A stretch of 59,288 nucleotides of DNA from CAVQGF01 sp045807945 (lineage in GTDB: Bacteria; Acidobacteriota; Terriglobia; Terriglobales; Acidobacteriaceae), in contig JBJMGI010000036.1 of assembly GCA_045807945.1 (NCBI GenBank), positions 1 to 59,288 on the forward strand, written 5' to 3'. Below are positions 50,210 to 58,049 of the stretch, one piece after another (positions within the stretch are counted from its first letter, which is position 1; each line of letters opens with the position of its first letter). Both the position numbers and the translations under genes were made by a program. The notes below the pieces were generated by a model. It was not told the origin of the DNA and did not search any database. It saw nothing but the letters and a program-made list of their open reading frames with translations.

Positions 50210-50473
50210 ATGACACCTAGAGACAAGAAGCAACTACTAAAGGAACTCATGGTCTCCCTGTTTGTGGGGTTCACATTCAGCATAATCCTCAATCTTTTGG
50301 TTGCTACCGTTAGCCGTTCTGAAGAGCCGAAATTTTTCTTGATTGGCCGAATGCTAGCCGGTCCGGGTTTTGAAGCGACGGTGTTAGTTTTTCCGATCAA
50401 TGTGGTCGCATTCGGAATAATTTTTGGAGCCGCTTTCTATTTTCTACAACGCAGATTGATTGATCCGCGTTGA
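50210..50473 (+). CDS. Small two-helix membrane protein, unknown
   Basis: 87 residues from ATG 50210, 21 bases after the thiolase stop. Two hydrophobic helices (about residues 14-35 and 57-78) separated by a short polar loop (RSEEPKFFLIGRM). The last codons and stop (LIDPR, TGA) lie inside a TGATCCGCGT-type repeat, so the end of the gene was probably shaped by that repeat. No family recognised. Confidence 0.55.
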   Translation: MTPRDKKQLLKELMVSLFVGFTFSIILNLLVATVSRSEEPKFFLIGRMLAGPGFEATVLVFPINVVAFGIIFGAAFYFLQRRLIDPR

Positions 50474-50490
50474 TCTGCGTCCATCCGCGG
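50461..50490. repeat. Ten-base tandem repeat
   Basis: TGATCCGCGT, TGATCTGCGT and CCATCCGCGG stand directly in tandem. The first copy supplies the stop codon region of the small membrane protein before it. Confidence 0.7.
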
Positions 50491-50522
50491 CGAAAGATTG
50501 TGATTTTTGTTTGGAGAGAATA

Positions 50523-51416
50523 ATGATCAAGAAAGTTGGAGTTCTCGGCTGTGGCCTGATGGGATCTGGCATCGCCCAGGTCTCCGCCATGGCCGGCTAT
50601 GACGTAGTTGTCCTCGAGGCCGATCAGAAGTTCATCGACAAAGGTTTTGCCGGTATCGAGAAGTCGCTCGGCAAATTGGCCGAACGTCCGGTTGAAAAAG
50701 GCGGTATCACTGCGGAACAGAAAGACGCTGCCCGAGGACGCCTCAAAGGCACGCTGAACAACAAAGACCTCGCCGATTGCGACCTCGTGATCGAAGCCAT
50801 CATCGAGAACCCCGAGATCAAGAAGAAGACCTTCGCCGAACTCGACGGCATCGTGAAGAAGGACGCGATCTTCGCCACCAACACCTCTTCTATCTCCGTC
50901 ACTGAACTTGTGGCCGCGACCAAGCGTCCCGACCGCTTCATCGGACTGCACTTCTTCAATCCCGTGCCGCTGATGAAACTCGTTGAAGTCGTCAAGACCA
51001 TCGCCACCGCCGAAGCCGTGATGAACGACGCTGTTGAATTCGGCAAAAAAGTCGGCAAGGTTCCCGTCCGCACTTCAGACAAGACGGGCTTCATCGTCAA
51101 TCGCCTGCTGGTTCCGTATTTGCTCGACGCGATTCGCGCATACGAAGAAGGTGTGGGCTCGATCCCCGACATTGATAACGCGATGAAGCTCGGCTGCGGA
51201 TACCCGATGGGCCCCTTCACGCTGCTCGACTTCGTCGGACTCGATACCACCTACTACATAACTCACGTGATGTTCGACGAGTTCAAGGAGCGCCGCTTTG
51301 CCGCCCCCGCCTTGCTGAAACGTTTGGTTCTCGCCGGCTGGTACGGGAAGAAATCGGGGAAAGGTTTTTACGACCACTCCGACCCGGCGAACCCTCGCGC
51401 ACTAGAATTCAAATAA
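50523..51416 (+). CDS. 3-hydroxyacyl-CoA (3-hydroxybutyryl-CoA) dehydrogenase
   Basis: 297 residues from ATG 50523 with GGAGAG ribosome-binding site. N-terminal Rossmann motif GVLGCGLMGSGIAQ binds NAD; FATNTSSISVTEL and GLHFFNPVPLMKLVEVV hold the catalytic His, with the partner Glu (EVV); KTGFIVNRLLVPYL begins the C-terminal dimerisation domain. Oxidises 3-hydroxybutyryl-CoA to acetoacetyl-CoA or the reverse. Fits between thiolase and enoyl-CoA hydratase. Short monofunctional form, compatible with hbd/paaH names. Confidence 0.93.
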   Translation: MIKKVGVLGCGLMGSGIAQVSAMAGYDVVVLEADQKFIDKGFAGIEKSLGKLAERPVEKGGITAEQKDAARGRLKGTLNNKDLADCDLVIEAIIENPEIKKKTFAELDGIVKKDAIFATNTSSISVTELVAATKRPDRFIGLHFFNPVPLMKLVEVVKTIATAEAVMNDAVEFGKKVGKVPVRTSDKTGFIVNRLLVPYLLDAIRAYEEGVGSIPDIDNAMKLGCGYPMGPFTLLDFVGLDTTYYITHVMFDEFKERRFAAPALLKRLVLAGWYGKKSGKGFYDHSDPANPRALEFK

Positions 51417-51448
51417 GCACTATCGATTGCTCCGCAAGAAGGATCCGA

Positions 51449-51862
51449 ATGCGTGCAAAGATCTTTTTCGCTAGCCTCCTGCTTACCGCAATTGGGGTTG
51501 GTCAGGATTTCCCGTCGTTCGCTGACTGCGAACCGAGGCATCACGGAGAATTGAGCATTCGCGTGAGCCCAGCTGTTGAGCACGGCCGTTTTCTTAAGGG
51601 TGGTCGGTTTGAGGACCCTAACCTTAAGCACGATGCTTCGAGGCTGCGCGGAAATGTCGAGGTTCGCACCTTGATCGATCCCTCCGGCAAGGTGGTCTGC
51701 GCCATGGTTATCTCAGCTAGCTCCCCTATGCTCTCCACAGGTGCACTCGAAGCGGTTAAGACAGCTGAGTTCAAGAGTTATGAAATTCAACAAGATAAAG
51801 TCTTTGTAGAAGTCACATTAAGGGTGCACGCCGACAAGGGAGTTTTCAAGATAGCGTGGTGA
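51449..51862 (+). CDS. Secreted TonB-C-terminal-domain-like protein
   Basis: 137 residues with a signal peptide (core FFASLLLTAIGVG). Residues about 66-125 (GNVEVRTLIDPSGKVVCAMV, then STGALEAVKTAEFKSYEI) follow the beta-alpha-beta pattern of the TonB C-terminal domain. It lacks the N-terminal membrane anchor and Pro-rich linker of true TonB. Lies within the fatty-acid-type gene cluster but without obvious functional link. Confidence 0.6.
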   Translation: MRAKIFFASLLLTAIGVGQDFPSFADCEPRHHGELSIRVSPAVEHGRFLKGGRFEDPNLKHDASRLRGNVEVRTLIDPSGKVVCAMVISASSPMLSTGALEAVKTAEFKSYEIQQDKVFVEVTLRVHADKGVFKIAW

Positions 51863-51913
51863 ACGAAACGAATGTCGCAAGCATCCGCGCTATTCGCCTG
51901 AAAGGAAATAAAC

Positions 51914-52696
51914 GTGGCTTACGAAAACATCAAAGTAGAAAAGCGCGACCACATCGCCATCGTCACCATCGACCGTCCCAAGGTCCTCAACGCCCTCAAC
52001 ATGGCGACCATGTTGGAATTGCGCGATGCCTTCACCGAACTGCGAGATGACGTCGAAACCCGCGTCGTCCTGCTCACCGGCGCGGGCGAAAAGGCTTTCG
52101 TCGCGGGGGCGGACATCAACGAGCTGAACAAGAACAATCCTGTCGAAGCCAAGGCTTACACCCATAAAGGACAAGCCGTGCTCGACCTGATCGAGAACCT
52201 CGGCAAGCCCGTGATCGCCTGCATCAATGGCTTCGCCCTCGGCGGCGGATGCGAGATCTCGATGGCCTGCACCTTCCGCCTGGCGAGCGAGAACGCGAAG
52301 ATCGGTCAACCCGAGGTGAAGCTCGGCCTCATCGCCGGTTACGGCGGCACGCAACGTCTTTCGCGCCTCGTCGGCAAAGGATGGGCGATGCAGAACCTGC
52401 TCACCGGCGAGATGGTGTCGGCACAGGAAGCGCACCGCATCGGCTTGGTGAATGAAGTTCTTCCCGCGGCTGATCTGATGAAGCGCGCCGAAGAGATCGC
52501 CAAGAAGATCGTCGCCAACGCGCCGCTTGCGGTGCAGTACACGATGGAAGCAGTGAACAAAGGAATGGATATGCCACTGGCTGATGGCTTGTTCCTCGAA
52601 GCCACGCTCTTTGCCGTCGCCTGCGCCACCGAAGATAAGAAAGAGGGAACGACCGCGTTCCTGGAAAAGCGTCAGGCAAACTTCAAAGGAAAGTAA
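51914..52696 (+). CDS. Enoyl-CoA hydratase (crotonase)
   Basis: 260 residues from a GTG with AAAGGAA upstream. The oxyanion-hole motif AGADINEL, GFALGGGCEISMAC with E114, and IGQPEVKLG with E134 give the two catalytic glutamates of true hydratases. Reaction: hydration of crotonyl-CoA and similar 2-enoyl-CoA. Completes a thiolase, dehydrogenase, hydratase set; an acyl-CoA dehydrogenase is not in the window. Confidence 0.93.
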   Translation: MAYENIKVEKRDHIAIVTIDRPKVLNALNMATMLELRDAFTELRDDVETRVVLLTGAGEKAFVAGADINELNKNNPVEAKAYTHKGQAVLDLIENLGKPVIACINGFALGGGCEISMACTFRLASENAKIGQPEVKLGLIAGYGGTQRLSRLVGKGWAMQNLLTGEMVSAQEAHRIGLVNEVLPAADLMKRAEEIAKKIVANAPLAVQYTMEAVNKGMDMPLADGLFLEATLFAVACATEDKKEGTTAFLEKRQANFKGK

Positions 52697-52700
52697 TTCG

Positions 52701-53093
52701 TCACGGAGCTACGGAGTTTTTCTGTGTGGCTTCGGGTCTGCCGGGCCCAAAACCGTAGCTCACCAATACTCGTGTGGAAACCCAGCCGATCAGAACCGTG
52801 GCCACCGCTATTACAGCAGTAATTCTGATCCTTCTTCGCCACTCAACCGGGCTTAGCGACCGGCCGAGTACGAAAACAACCACAAACACTGCGAGGGAAT
52901 AAATCAAGCTATTAGTGATGAGCATCGGAACCGGAGTTGAGTCAAGAATTGGCATGTATGGCAAGAAACCGAGGAGGCTGATCCCCGGCATGAGCAATGC
53001 AATGCCGAGGATCCACGTAAGGTCGATCGTTACGAAAATAAAACCGACCACGCCAGTCCCGACAAGCAGAGACATTAATAGCGGGTACTTCAC
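52701..53093 (-). CDS. Small multi-spanning membrane protein, unknown
   Basis: 130 residues from a GTG at 53093, chosen because AGGAG stands five bases upstream; an in-frame TTG (53132) lacks that. Four hydrophobic segments (about residues 4-25, 28-45, 60-80, 92-112). The C-terminal codons (QKNSVAP and stop) lie inside a CACGGAG/CTACGGAG repeat. It is on the opposite strand to its neighbours and is flanked on the outside by inverted copies of this repeat type. Confidence 0.5.
   Translation of the reverse strand: MKYPLLMSLLVGTGVVGFIFVTIDLTWILGIALLMPGISLLGFLPYMPILDSTPVPMLITNSLIYSLAVFVVVFVLGRSLSPVEWRRRIRITAVIAVATVLIGWVSTRVLVSYGFGPGRPEATQKNSVAP
52702..52716. repeat. CACGGAG repeat pair
   Basis: CACGGAG followed by CTACGGAG; on the other strand these read as the CTCCGTG unit found in three copies at 53171-53194. 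It supplies the stop of the leftward membrane-protein gene. Confidence 0.55.
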
Positions 53094-53170
53094 AATGGCT
53101 CCTAGCTGATTGTAGCCAACGACATCCAGCAACCTGCGTTTTTTCTGATTAGCCCTTGAATGAGTGCCTT

Positions 53171-53194
53171 CTCCGTGCCTCCGTGCCTCCGTGG
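53171..53194. repeat. Three tandem copies of CTCCGTGC-type octamer
   Basis: CTCCGTGC, CTCCGTGC, CTCCGTGG without gaps, ending 12 bases before the ribH start codon. Inverted relative to the pair at 52702-52716. Confidence 0.7.
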
Positions 53195-53206
53195 TAAAAC
53201 AGTAAA

Positions 53207-53869
53207 GTGAAGATCGAGCACCCCATCAAGCCGAAGCACAAATCCATTGAGGGCAAGATCAATGCGCACGGGCTGCGCTTTGGCATCGTGGTGTCTCGCT
53301 TCAATCAGTTCATCACCGAGCGCCTGCTCACGTCAGCCATTGATTGCCTGCACCGCAGCGGCGCGAAAGACGAAGACATCTTCATCGTTCGCGTGCCTGG
53401 CGCATTCGAGATTCCCAGTGCGGCCCGTACGCTGGCACAATCCGGAAAAGTCGACGCCATCATCACACTCGGCTGCCTGCTTCGCGGCGAGACTTCGAAT
53501 TACGAGCACATCGCCGAAGAAGTCACGCGCGGCGTCGGACAATCCGCGCAAGATACCGAAGTCCCGCACACGTGGGGCGTGCTTACCTGCGACAACCTTG
53601 AGCAGGCCATCGATCGTGCCGGACTGAAATCGGGCAATAAAGGATTCGAAGCAGCAATGTCAGCCATCGAGATGGCGAGCCTGCAGCACCAGCTCAGGCG
53701 CGGCAAGCGGGTTGACGATCACCATCACCAAGCCGCCCACGGTCATGCCACTCACGAACACGGCAAGAACGCTCATGATGATGGCCGCGAGCGCCGCAAA
53801 GCCGTTCGCTTATCCGATCTGGAACGCGTCGTCGTGAAGACTGCCGAGAAACATGGGAAAAAGATCTGA
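53207..53869 (+). CDS. ribH: 6,7-dimethyl-8-ribityllumazine synthase with His-rich C-terminal tail
   Basis: 220 residues from a GTG; the family is usually about 150-160. The core (residues about 20-165) has VVSRFNQFITERLL, VPGAFEIPSAAR and ITLGCLLRGETSNYEHIAEE. The last stage of riboflavin synthesis joins dihydroxybutanone phosphate to the pyrimidine. At the usual catalytic-His position (H88 of Bacillus) the chain has N98. After RRGKRVDDHHHQAAHGHATHEHG the tail is very rich in His, then basic, ending near RLSDLERVVVKTAEKHGKKI. Overlaps nusB by one base. Confidence 0.87.
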   Translation: MKIEHPIKPKHKSIEGKINAHGLRFGIVVSRFNQFITERLLTSAIDCLHRSGAKDEDIFIVRVPGAFEIPSAARTLAQSGKVDAIITLGCLLRGETSNYEHIAEEVTRGVGQSAQDTEVPHTWGVLTCDNLEQAIDRAGLKSGNKGFEAAMSAIEMASLQHQLRRGKRVDDHHHQAAHGHATHEHGKNAHDDGRERRKAVRLSDLERVVVKTAEKHGKKI

Positions 53870-54288
53870 TGATAGGCACTCGGCGAAAATCGCGCGAACT
53901 GGTTTTACAGATGCTCTTCCAGTCGGACATGGGCAAACAGACGGCCGACCAGGTCACGAAAACTTTCTGGGCGCAGCGCTCTGACGTTGAAGACGACGCA
54001 CGCGGCTTCGCGGAAGATCTGTTCCGCGTGGCCAACGAGCGATTGCCGGAGATCGACGCCGTCATCCAGAAGCATGCCGAGAACTGGCGCTTGGAGCGTA
54101 TGGCCGCGGTTGACCGCAACGTGCTGCGTGCGGGTGTTGCCGAATTCCTGGGATACCCCAAGACTCCCAAGCCGGTCATTATCAACGAAGCGCTCGAGAT
54201 CGCGCGCAAGTTCTCATCGCCGGAATCGGTGCACTTCATTAATGGCGTGCTCGATTCGATCGCCAAAGACCTCGCCGTCTCGGAATGA
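53869..54288 (+). CDS. nusB: Transcription antitermination factor NusB
   Basis: 139 residues, all-helical. RRKSRELVLQMLFQSD at the start and AAVDRNVLRAGVAEFL, INEALEIARKFSSPESVHFINGVLDSIAKDL toward the end are the standard NusB motifs. Binds boxA RNA with NusE (S10) for rRNA antitermination. Start codon shares one base with the ribH stop; ribH-nusB is a common gene pair. A strong terminator follows. Confidence 0.95.
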   Translation: MIGTRRKSRELVLQMLFQSDMGKQTADQVTKTFWAQRSDVEDDARGFAEDLFRVANERLPEIDAVIQKHAENWRLERMAAVDRNVLRAGVAEFLGYPKTPKPVIINEALEIARKFSSPESVHFINGVLDSIAKDLAVSE

Positions 54289-54300
54289 TCCCACAATAAG

Positions 54301-54330
54301 AAAGCCCTCGTCCGCGGACGAGGGCTTTTT
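54301..54330. terminator. Intrinsic terminator after nusB
   Basis: GCCCTCGTCC, two-base loop, GGACGAGGGC and five T residues, with AAA before the stem. Also suited to end the convergent lipoprotein gene. Confidence 0.88.
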
Positions 54331-54342
54331 AGTTTCAGCAAA

Positions 54343-56478
54343 TTATCTCTTCACAACAACCAGATTCGCCGGAATCGTCGTGGGTACCACGGTTTCGGTC
54401 ACCGCTCCGGTAGGAAGCCCGCCAGCAAACGTGAACACGTGGACGGTGTTGTTGTCGGCGCCTGCATAGATGGTGTTGTTAGTCGCTATTCCGCCCGTCG
54501 TCACCGTTGCCGCGGGCGCCAGGGTGATCGGCGACATCGTGGTCGTGCCGATGGTGTAATCCTGGATGCTCGGAGCCCCGCCCAGAAGGTAGGCGTGCGT
54601 CGCATCGGCGGATGTCAGCAGCTGCGAGGCGGTGAACGGGGTGACACCAAACGTCGCGATTCCCGGCGAGGTGTTCAGCAGACACATAGTCCCGGCGGGA
54701 TTAGCCGCAAGAACTTGGTCCGCAGGAGGCGTAGTCGCAGCCAGGGTTCCTAGTGGTGTGACGAGACCACCGCAAGTTTGGCTGCTATCCACCACCGGAG
54801 CGTTGGTCGCGTCCGGGTTCTGATCTATGTAATCTGTAGAGCCGTTCCGTGACACAGCACCGAACTGCCCCGAAGGAAACCATGCGATCGAGGTCGCCGT
54901 TGCGACTGAAGTATTTTGATTGGGGGTTGTGCCGGCGCTTTCAAACCACAGCGTGCCCAAGTTGCTTGATACCAGCAACTTCCCGCTGTCGGGAGAGAAC
55001 GCAGCAGCCGTCGCGCCTATAACGTGCTTCCCGCCATTCAGCAGGGTTGTGACCGAGTTGCCGTTGTAGAGAAAGACATCGTTGCCGCTGGTGATCGCCA
55101 CCGCGTTTCCGTTCGGCGCAACCGCCAGAACGTCTCCGGGAGCATTGGTGACGGTGGACGAGAACGTATTCGCGTTGGCGTCTACGACCATCAACCCAGC
55201 AGTGCTTCCCAAGTAGATCCGGCTCTTCTGCTGATTGATCACCATCGTGGTGGGCGTATGCGGCAGGTTGATCGCAGTACCCAGAGTTGTTCCGTTAATC
55301 GGGAACAACTGCGTCTGCGTGGCAGTGCTGGTCGAGCTCGGCACAGTGGTACACACCGGTGTCGGGGCGGCGTGGTCGTCGACGTTGCAGGTCACGTACG
55401 CAGTTGCGCTGGTCGCTGGAGCACCTGTGACTGTGCCGCTCACGGAGTTGCTCGTCACCGAAACGTTCGTACCGATATTGCAGGCGTTTGGTAGGCAGGA
55501 AGCGGAGATCGCAGCCACCCCCGGCGCCCCACCGTTGACGTTTGCTCCAGTGCTCGATCCGGCCACCGCCGCGATGGAAGACTGAGTGGAAGTCCAAGTC
55601 AAACTTGGTAAAATCGTAACGGGCGCGCCAGTGCTATCAGTCACAATCACCGTCAGTGCCCGGTTGGCACCGGTGGCCACCGTGAAGTGCGTCGTATCTT
55701 CTGGGGCGACCGGGCTGCTGACCGAGACAGAGATTGTCTTCACCAGGCACTGCGTGAATACCGTCGCCGCACTGGTATTCGGAGTAACGTTCCCGATCGA
55801 CGCAGTGATGTTCGTCTGCCCGGGGTGGACGGCGGTCGCAGTTGCTTGATTAGTATGCCCCGTGTCCCCGCTAGGTGGGATGGTGGCGACGTTGCTGTTT
55901 GCGCTTATCCAGTTGAAGGTGCCGACGAAGTCGGTAATTTTGTTAGCGCCGTTGTATGCGTCCGCCGTGAATACCTGTGTACCCTTCTCAGTCACGCAGG
56001 CCGGATTCGACGGACTGATTACCACGTTTGTTATCGCTAGATGAACGGAAGCGATGGTAGTTGGGCTGTTGACCCCACCTGCAGACGCCGTGATATTGGA
56101 GGTGATCGGCGTCGTTTGCGGATTCGGGATTACGATCGGAGTGCACACCACCGCATTCGACGTGTTGTCCCATGTTCCTGCACAAAGCAAAGTTCGCCCG
56201 TTGTTCACGCCGATTTGTATCTGGGGGTTGCTGGAATTGAAGGTGATCGTCTGCGTGAATACCTGGTTGCCACTGGCATTCAGTGCTGCGGCTAAGAGTT
56301 GGACGACTTCTCCGGGTACCAGCGAGATACTTGAGCTCGGGGAGATCTCTACCTGTGTCACCGTGGCTGCGGCCTTCTTGTCGGCGCTGCTCTCGCCGCC
56401 TCCGCAGCCTGTCATCAAGACCACCAATCCAAAGACCAGCGCGTAAGCGGCGATTGCTCGGCTATTCAAATACTGCAT
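54343..56478 (-). CDS. Large lipoprotein with BIG-type Ig domains and beta-propeller-like region
   Basis: 711 residues. Leader ends in VLMTGC, so lipid-anchored. Residues about 40-330 hold several bacterial Ig-like (BIG_2) repeats with pattern VQISPSSSISLVPGEVVQL, TSNSNVATIPPSG-type and ATAVHPGQTNITAS. From about 400 to 700 short repeats such as RIYLGSTAGLMVVDANANTF and VLAVAPNGNAVAITSGNDVFLYNG resemble a propeller of the YncE type. Thr/Ser/Asn-rich, few charges. Probably a surface protein of unknown partner. Confidence 0.7.
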   Translation of the reverse strand: MQYLNSRAIAAYALVFGLVVLMTGCGGGESSADKKAAATVTQVEISPSSSISLVPGEVVQLLAAALNASGNQVFTQTITFNSSNPQIQIGVNNGRTLLCAGTWDNTSNAVVCTPIVIPNPQTTPITSNITASAGGVNSPTTIASVHLAITNVVISPSNPACVTEKGTQVFTADAYNGANKITDFVGTFNWISANSNVATIPPSGDTGHTNQATATAVHPGQTNITASIGNVTPNTSAATVFTQCLVKTISVSVSSPVAPEDTTHFTVATGANRALTVIVTDSTGAPVTILPSLTWTSTQSSIAAVAGSSTGANVNGGAPGVAAISASCLPNACNIGTNVSVTSNSVSGTVTGAPATSATAYVTCNVDDHAAPTPVCTTVPSSTSTATQTQLFPINGTTLGTAINLPHTPTTMVINQQKSRIYLGSTAGLMVVDANANTFSSTVTNAPGDVLAVAPNGNAVAITSGNDVFLYNGNSVTTLLNGGKHVIGATAAAFSPDSGKLLVSSNLGTLWFESAGTTPNQNTSVATATSIAWFPSGQFGAVSRNGSTDYIDQNPDATNAPVVDSSQTCGGLVTPLGTLAATTPPADQVLAANPAGTMCLLNTSPGIATFGVTPFTASQLLTSADATHAYLLGGAPSIQDYTIGTTTMSPITLAPAATVTTGGIATNNTIYAGADNNTVHVFTFAGGLPTGAVTETVVPTTIPANLVVVKR

Positions 56479-56491
56479 GTACGATTTCAGT

Positions 56492-56505
56492 CCTTTATAT
56501 AAAGG
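56492..56505. promoter_or_regulatory. Palindrome CCTTTATATAAAGG before the lipoprotein gene
   Basis: A perfect 14-base palindrome 14 bases before the ATG at 56478. It contains a possible -10 (TATAAA) and its AAAGG half gives the ribosome-binding site. Might be an operator. Confidence 0.35.
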
Positions 56506-56507
56506 TG

Positions 56508-56524
56508 ACGAGGCCCCGCCTCGT
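56508..56524 (+). terminator. Short hairpin with TTTT tail
   Basis: ACGAGGC-CCC-GCCTCGT followed by TTTT on the plus strand. On the minus strand it lies in the lipoprotein leader. Weak terminator or leader hairpin. Confidence 0.35.
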
Positions 56525-56763
56525 TTTGGATGCTGGCATTACCCCGGGTTCGAGCCCAAAAGGGGGAGGCAGTCCTCAACGCAGCTTCAAGATGGGGGAT
56601 GAGCCGCGGTTCACCCGCCGACTCACGTATAAGTGTACGGGTATCCCCCGCCTTTCGGCAACTTTCCCGCGCACATAGTGAATCCGTGCCTTCCCGGCTG
56701 TTATCTATATTGTTAGCCCGCCAGCTAAGCCGGGCGGGGAACCACCGATTTAGACGCAAACCC

Positions 56764-56793
56764 TTGACGCTTCAGCTCACCCGTTGCTATAGT
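56764..56793 (+). promoter_or_regulatory. Promoter of the str (rpsL-rpsG-fusA) operon
   Basis: TTGACG (56764-56769), 18-base spacer ending in TGC, then TATAGT (56788-56793); the TG makes an extended -10. Strong, as expected for ribosomal genes. Start near 56800. Confidence 0.65.
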
Positions 56794-56799
56794 TAATAG

Positions 56800-57135
56800 G
56801 TTCTGCGAGTTCAGTTGTTGCTGTCTGTAGCTGATGCTTTTTCTGGCTGTAGAAGGGTGCAGGTTTACCCCTCGCTGAAACGATCTGCGAATGCCTCCCT
56901 CCCAAGGGTGGATATGCGGATCAGGTCAACGAAACGGACCGCCTCCGGTTTTTAGGCTAGGCGACACCGTCGGAGACCAAGTCTTCGGAAATCCAAATTT
57001 TCCCTATCGGGCGTTGTGCGCCTGTGGGGATTCATGGTTTGGACTGGTCCGCCGCGGCGGACGGATTCCTGCCAGCCAAAGTTTTGAAACACAAGATTTG
57101 AAATGCGCCTTAAGTGTGCGCATAGGGAGTGGCAC
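56800..57135 (+). other. Long 5' leader of the rpsL transcript
   Basis: About 335 bases without a convincing gene. It contains a perfect palindrome TCCGCCGCGGCGGA (57048-57061), a GCGC/GCGC pair (57109-57122 region) and several purine-rich runs. Upstream of the promoter (56530-56760) I see only a CCCGCC/GGCGGG hairpin (56717-56738). Leader regulation of ribosomal operons is common; nothing specific could be matched. Confidence 0.4.
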
Positions 57136-57510
57136 TTGCCTACATTTAATCAGTTGGTGAAACAAGGACGGACGTCGCCGAACTACAAGACGGCTTCGCC
57201 CGCACTGCAAGAGTGTCCGCAGAAGCGTGGTGTTTGCACCCGCGTCTACACGCAGACCCCCAAGAAGCCGAACTCGGCGCTGCGCAAAGTGGCCCGCGTC
57301 CGCCTCACCAACGGCATTGAAGTCACTACCTACATTCCCGGCGTCGGCCACAACCTGCAGGAGCACTCCATCGTGCTTATCCGCGGCGGCCGCGTGAAAG
57401 ATCTGCCGGGCGTTCGTTATCACGTTGTGCGCGGCACGCTCGATACCACCGGCGTTGCCAACCGCAAGCAGTCCCGCTCCAAGTACGGAGCAAAAAGGCC
57501 AAAGGCCTAA
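57136..57510 (+). CDS. rpsL: 30S ribosomal protein S12
   Basis: 124 residues. The start is TTG 57136, with AGGGAG seven bases upstream, giving the standard N-terminus (M)PTFNQLVKQGR; an upstream ATG in frame at 57103 would add 11 unusual residues. TPKKPNSALRKVARVRLTNG holds the conserved loop Lys where streptomycin resistance changes occur; it is the sensitive-type KKPNS. The rest (YIPGVGHNLQEHSIVLIRGGRVKDLPGVRYH) is typical. First gene of the str operon. Confidence 0.97.
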   Translation: MPTFNQLVKQGRTSPNYKTASPALQECPQKRGVCTRVYTQTPKKPNSALRKVARVRLTNGIEVTTYIPGVGHNLQEHSIVLIRGGRVKDLPGVRYHVVRGTLDTTGVANRKQSRSKYGAKRPKA

Positions 57511-57517
57511 AGAATTC

Positions 57518-57538
57518 GCTAGCAGCAGAAGCTAGCAG
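57518..57538. repeat. GCTAGCAG direct repeat between rpsL and rpsG
   Basis: Two copies of GCTAGCAG with 5 bases between; related CTAAGAGCTAA follows up to the rpsG ribosome-binding site. Confidence 0.5.
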
Positions 57539-57555
57539 CTAAGAGCTAAAGGAAC

Positions 57556-58026
57556 ATGCCAAGAAAAGGTCACATTGCGAAGCGTGAAGTAGCGGCTGAT
57601 CCCGTCTACAACTCCACCCTGGTCACCAAGTTCGTGAACTCGATGATGTGGGGTGGCAAGAAGTCCACCGCCCAGGGCATCTTCTATACCGCCATGACGC
57701 AGATGGAGAAAAAAGGCGGAGACGAAGCCCTCAAGTTGTTCAAGAAGGCGATCGAGAACGCCAAGCCGTTGCTCGAAGTGAAGACCCGCCGTGTCGGCGG
57801 CGCGAACTATCAGGTGCCGGTCGAAGTGAATGCCGACCGCCGTACTTCGCTCGCCATCCGCTGGTTGCTGCTCTATAGCCGCAGCCGCGCCGAAAAGGGT
57901 ATGACCGATAAGCTCGCGAACGAACTGCTCGATGCCTCGAATGGCAAGGGCGCCGCGATCAAGAAAAAAGAAGATGTGCACCGCATGGCTGAGGCGAACA
58001 AAGCATTCGCTCACTATCGCTGGTAA
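57556..58026 (+). CDS. rpsG: 30S ribosomal protein S7
   Basis: 156 residues, standard length. MPRKGHIAKREVAADPVYNS, KFVNSMMWGGKKSTAQGI, ARGGANYQVPVEV-type core (RRVGGANYQVPVEVNADRR) and KKKEDVHRMAEANKAFAHYRW at the C-terminus are classic S7. Binds the 3' domain of 16S rRNA. AAAGGAAC ribosome-binding site. Second gene of the str operon. Confidence 0.97.
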   Translation: MPRKGHIAKREVAADPVYNSTLVTKFVNSMMWGGKKSTAQGIFYTAMTQMEKKGGDEALKLFKKAIENAKPLLEVKTRRVGGANYQVPVEVNADRRTSLAIRWLLLYSRSRAEKGMTDKLANELLDASNGKGAAIKKKEDVHRMAEANKAFAHYRW

Positions 58027-58049
58027 TAACCGAGAGATTGAATCCGAAA

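Noticed and set aside
56545..56557. GGGTTCGAGCCC resembles a tRNA T-loop
   Set aside because: The flanking bases do not give a 5-pair T-stem and there is no cloverleaf upstream.
56891..57160. 89-residue rightward ORF in the rpsL leader
   Set aside because: No ribosome-binding site, irregular composition, overlaps the rpsL start; looks like a chance open frame.
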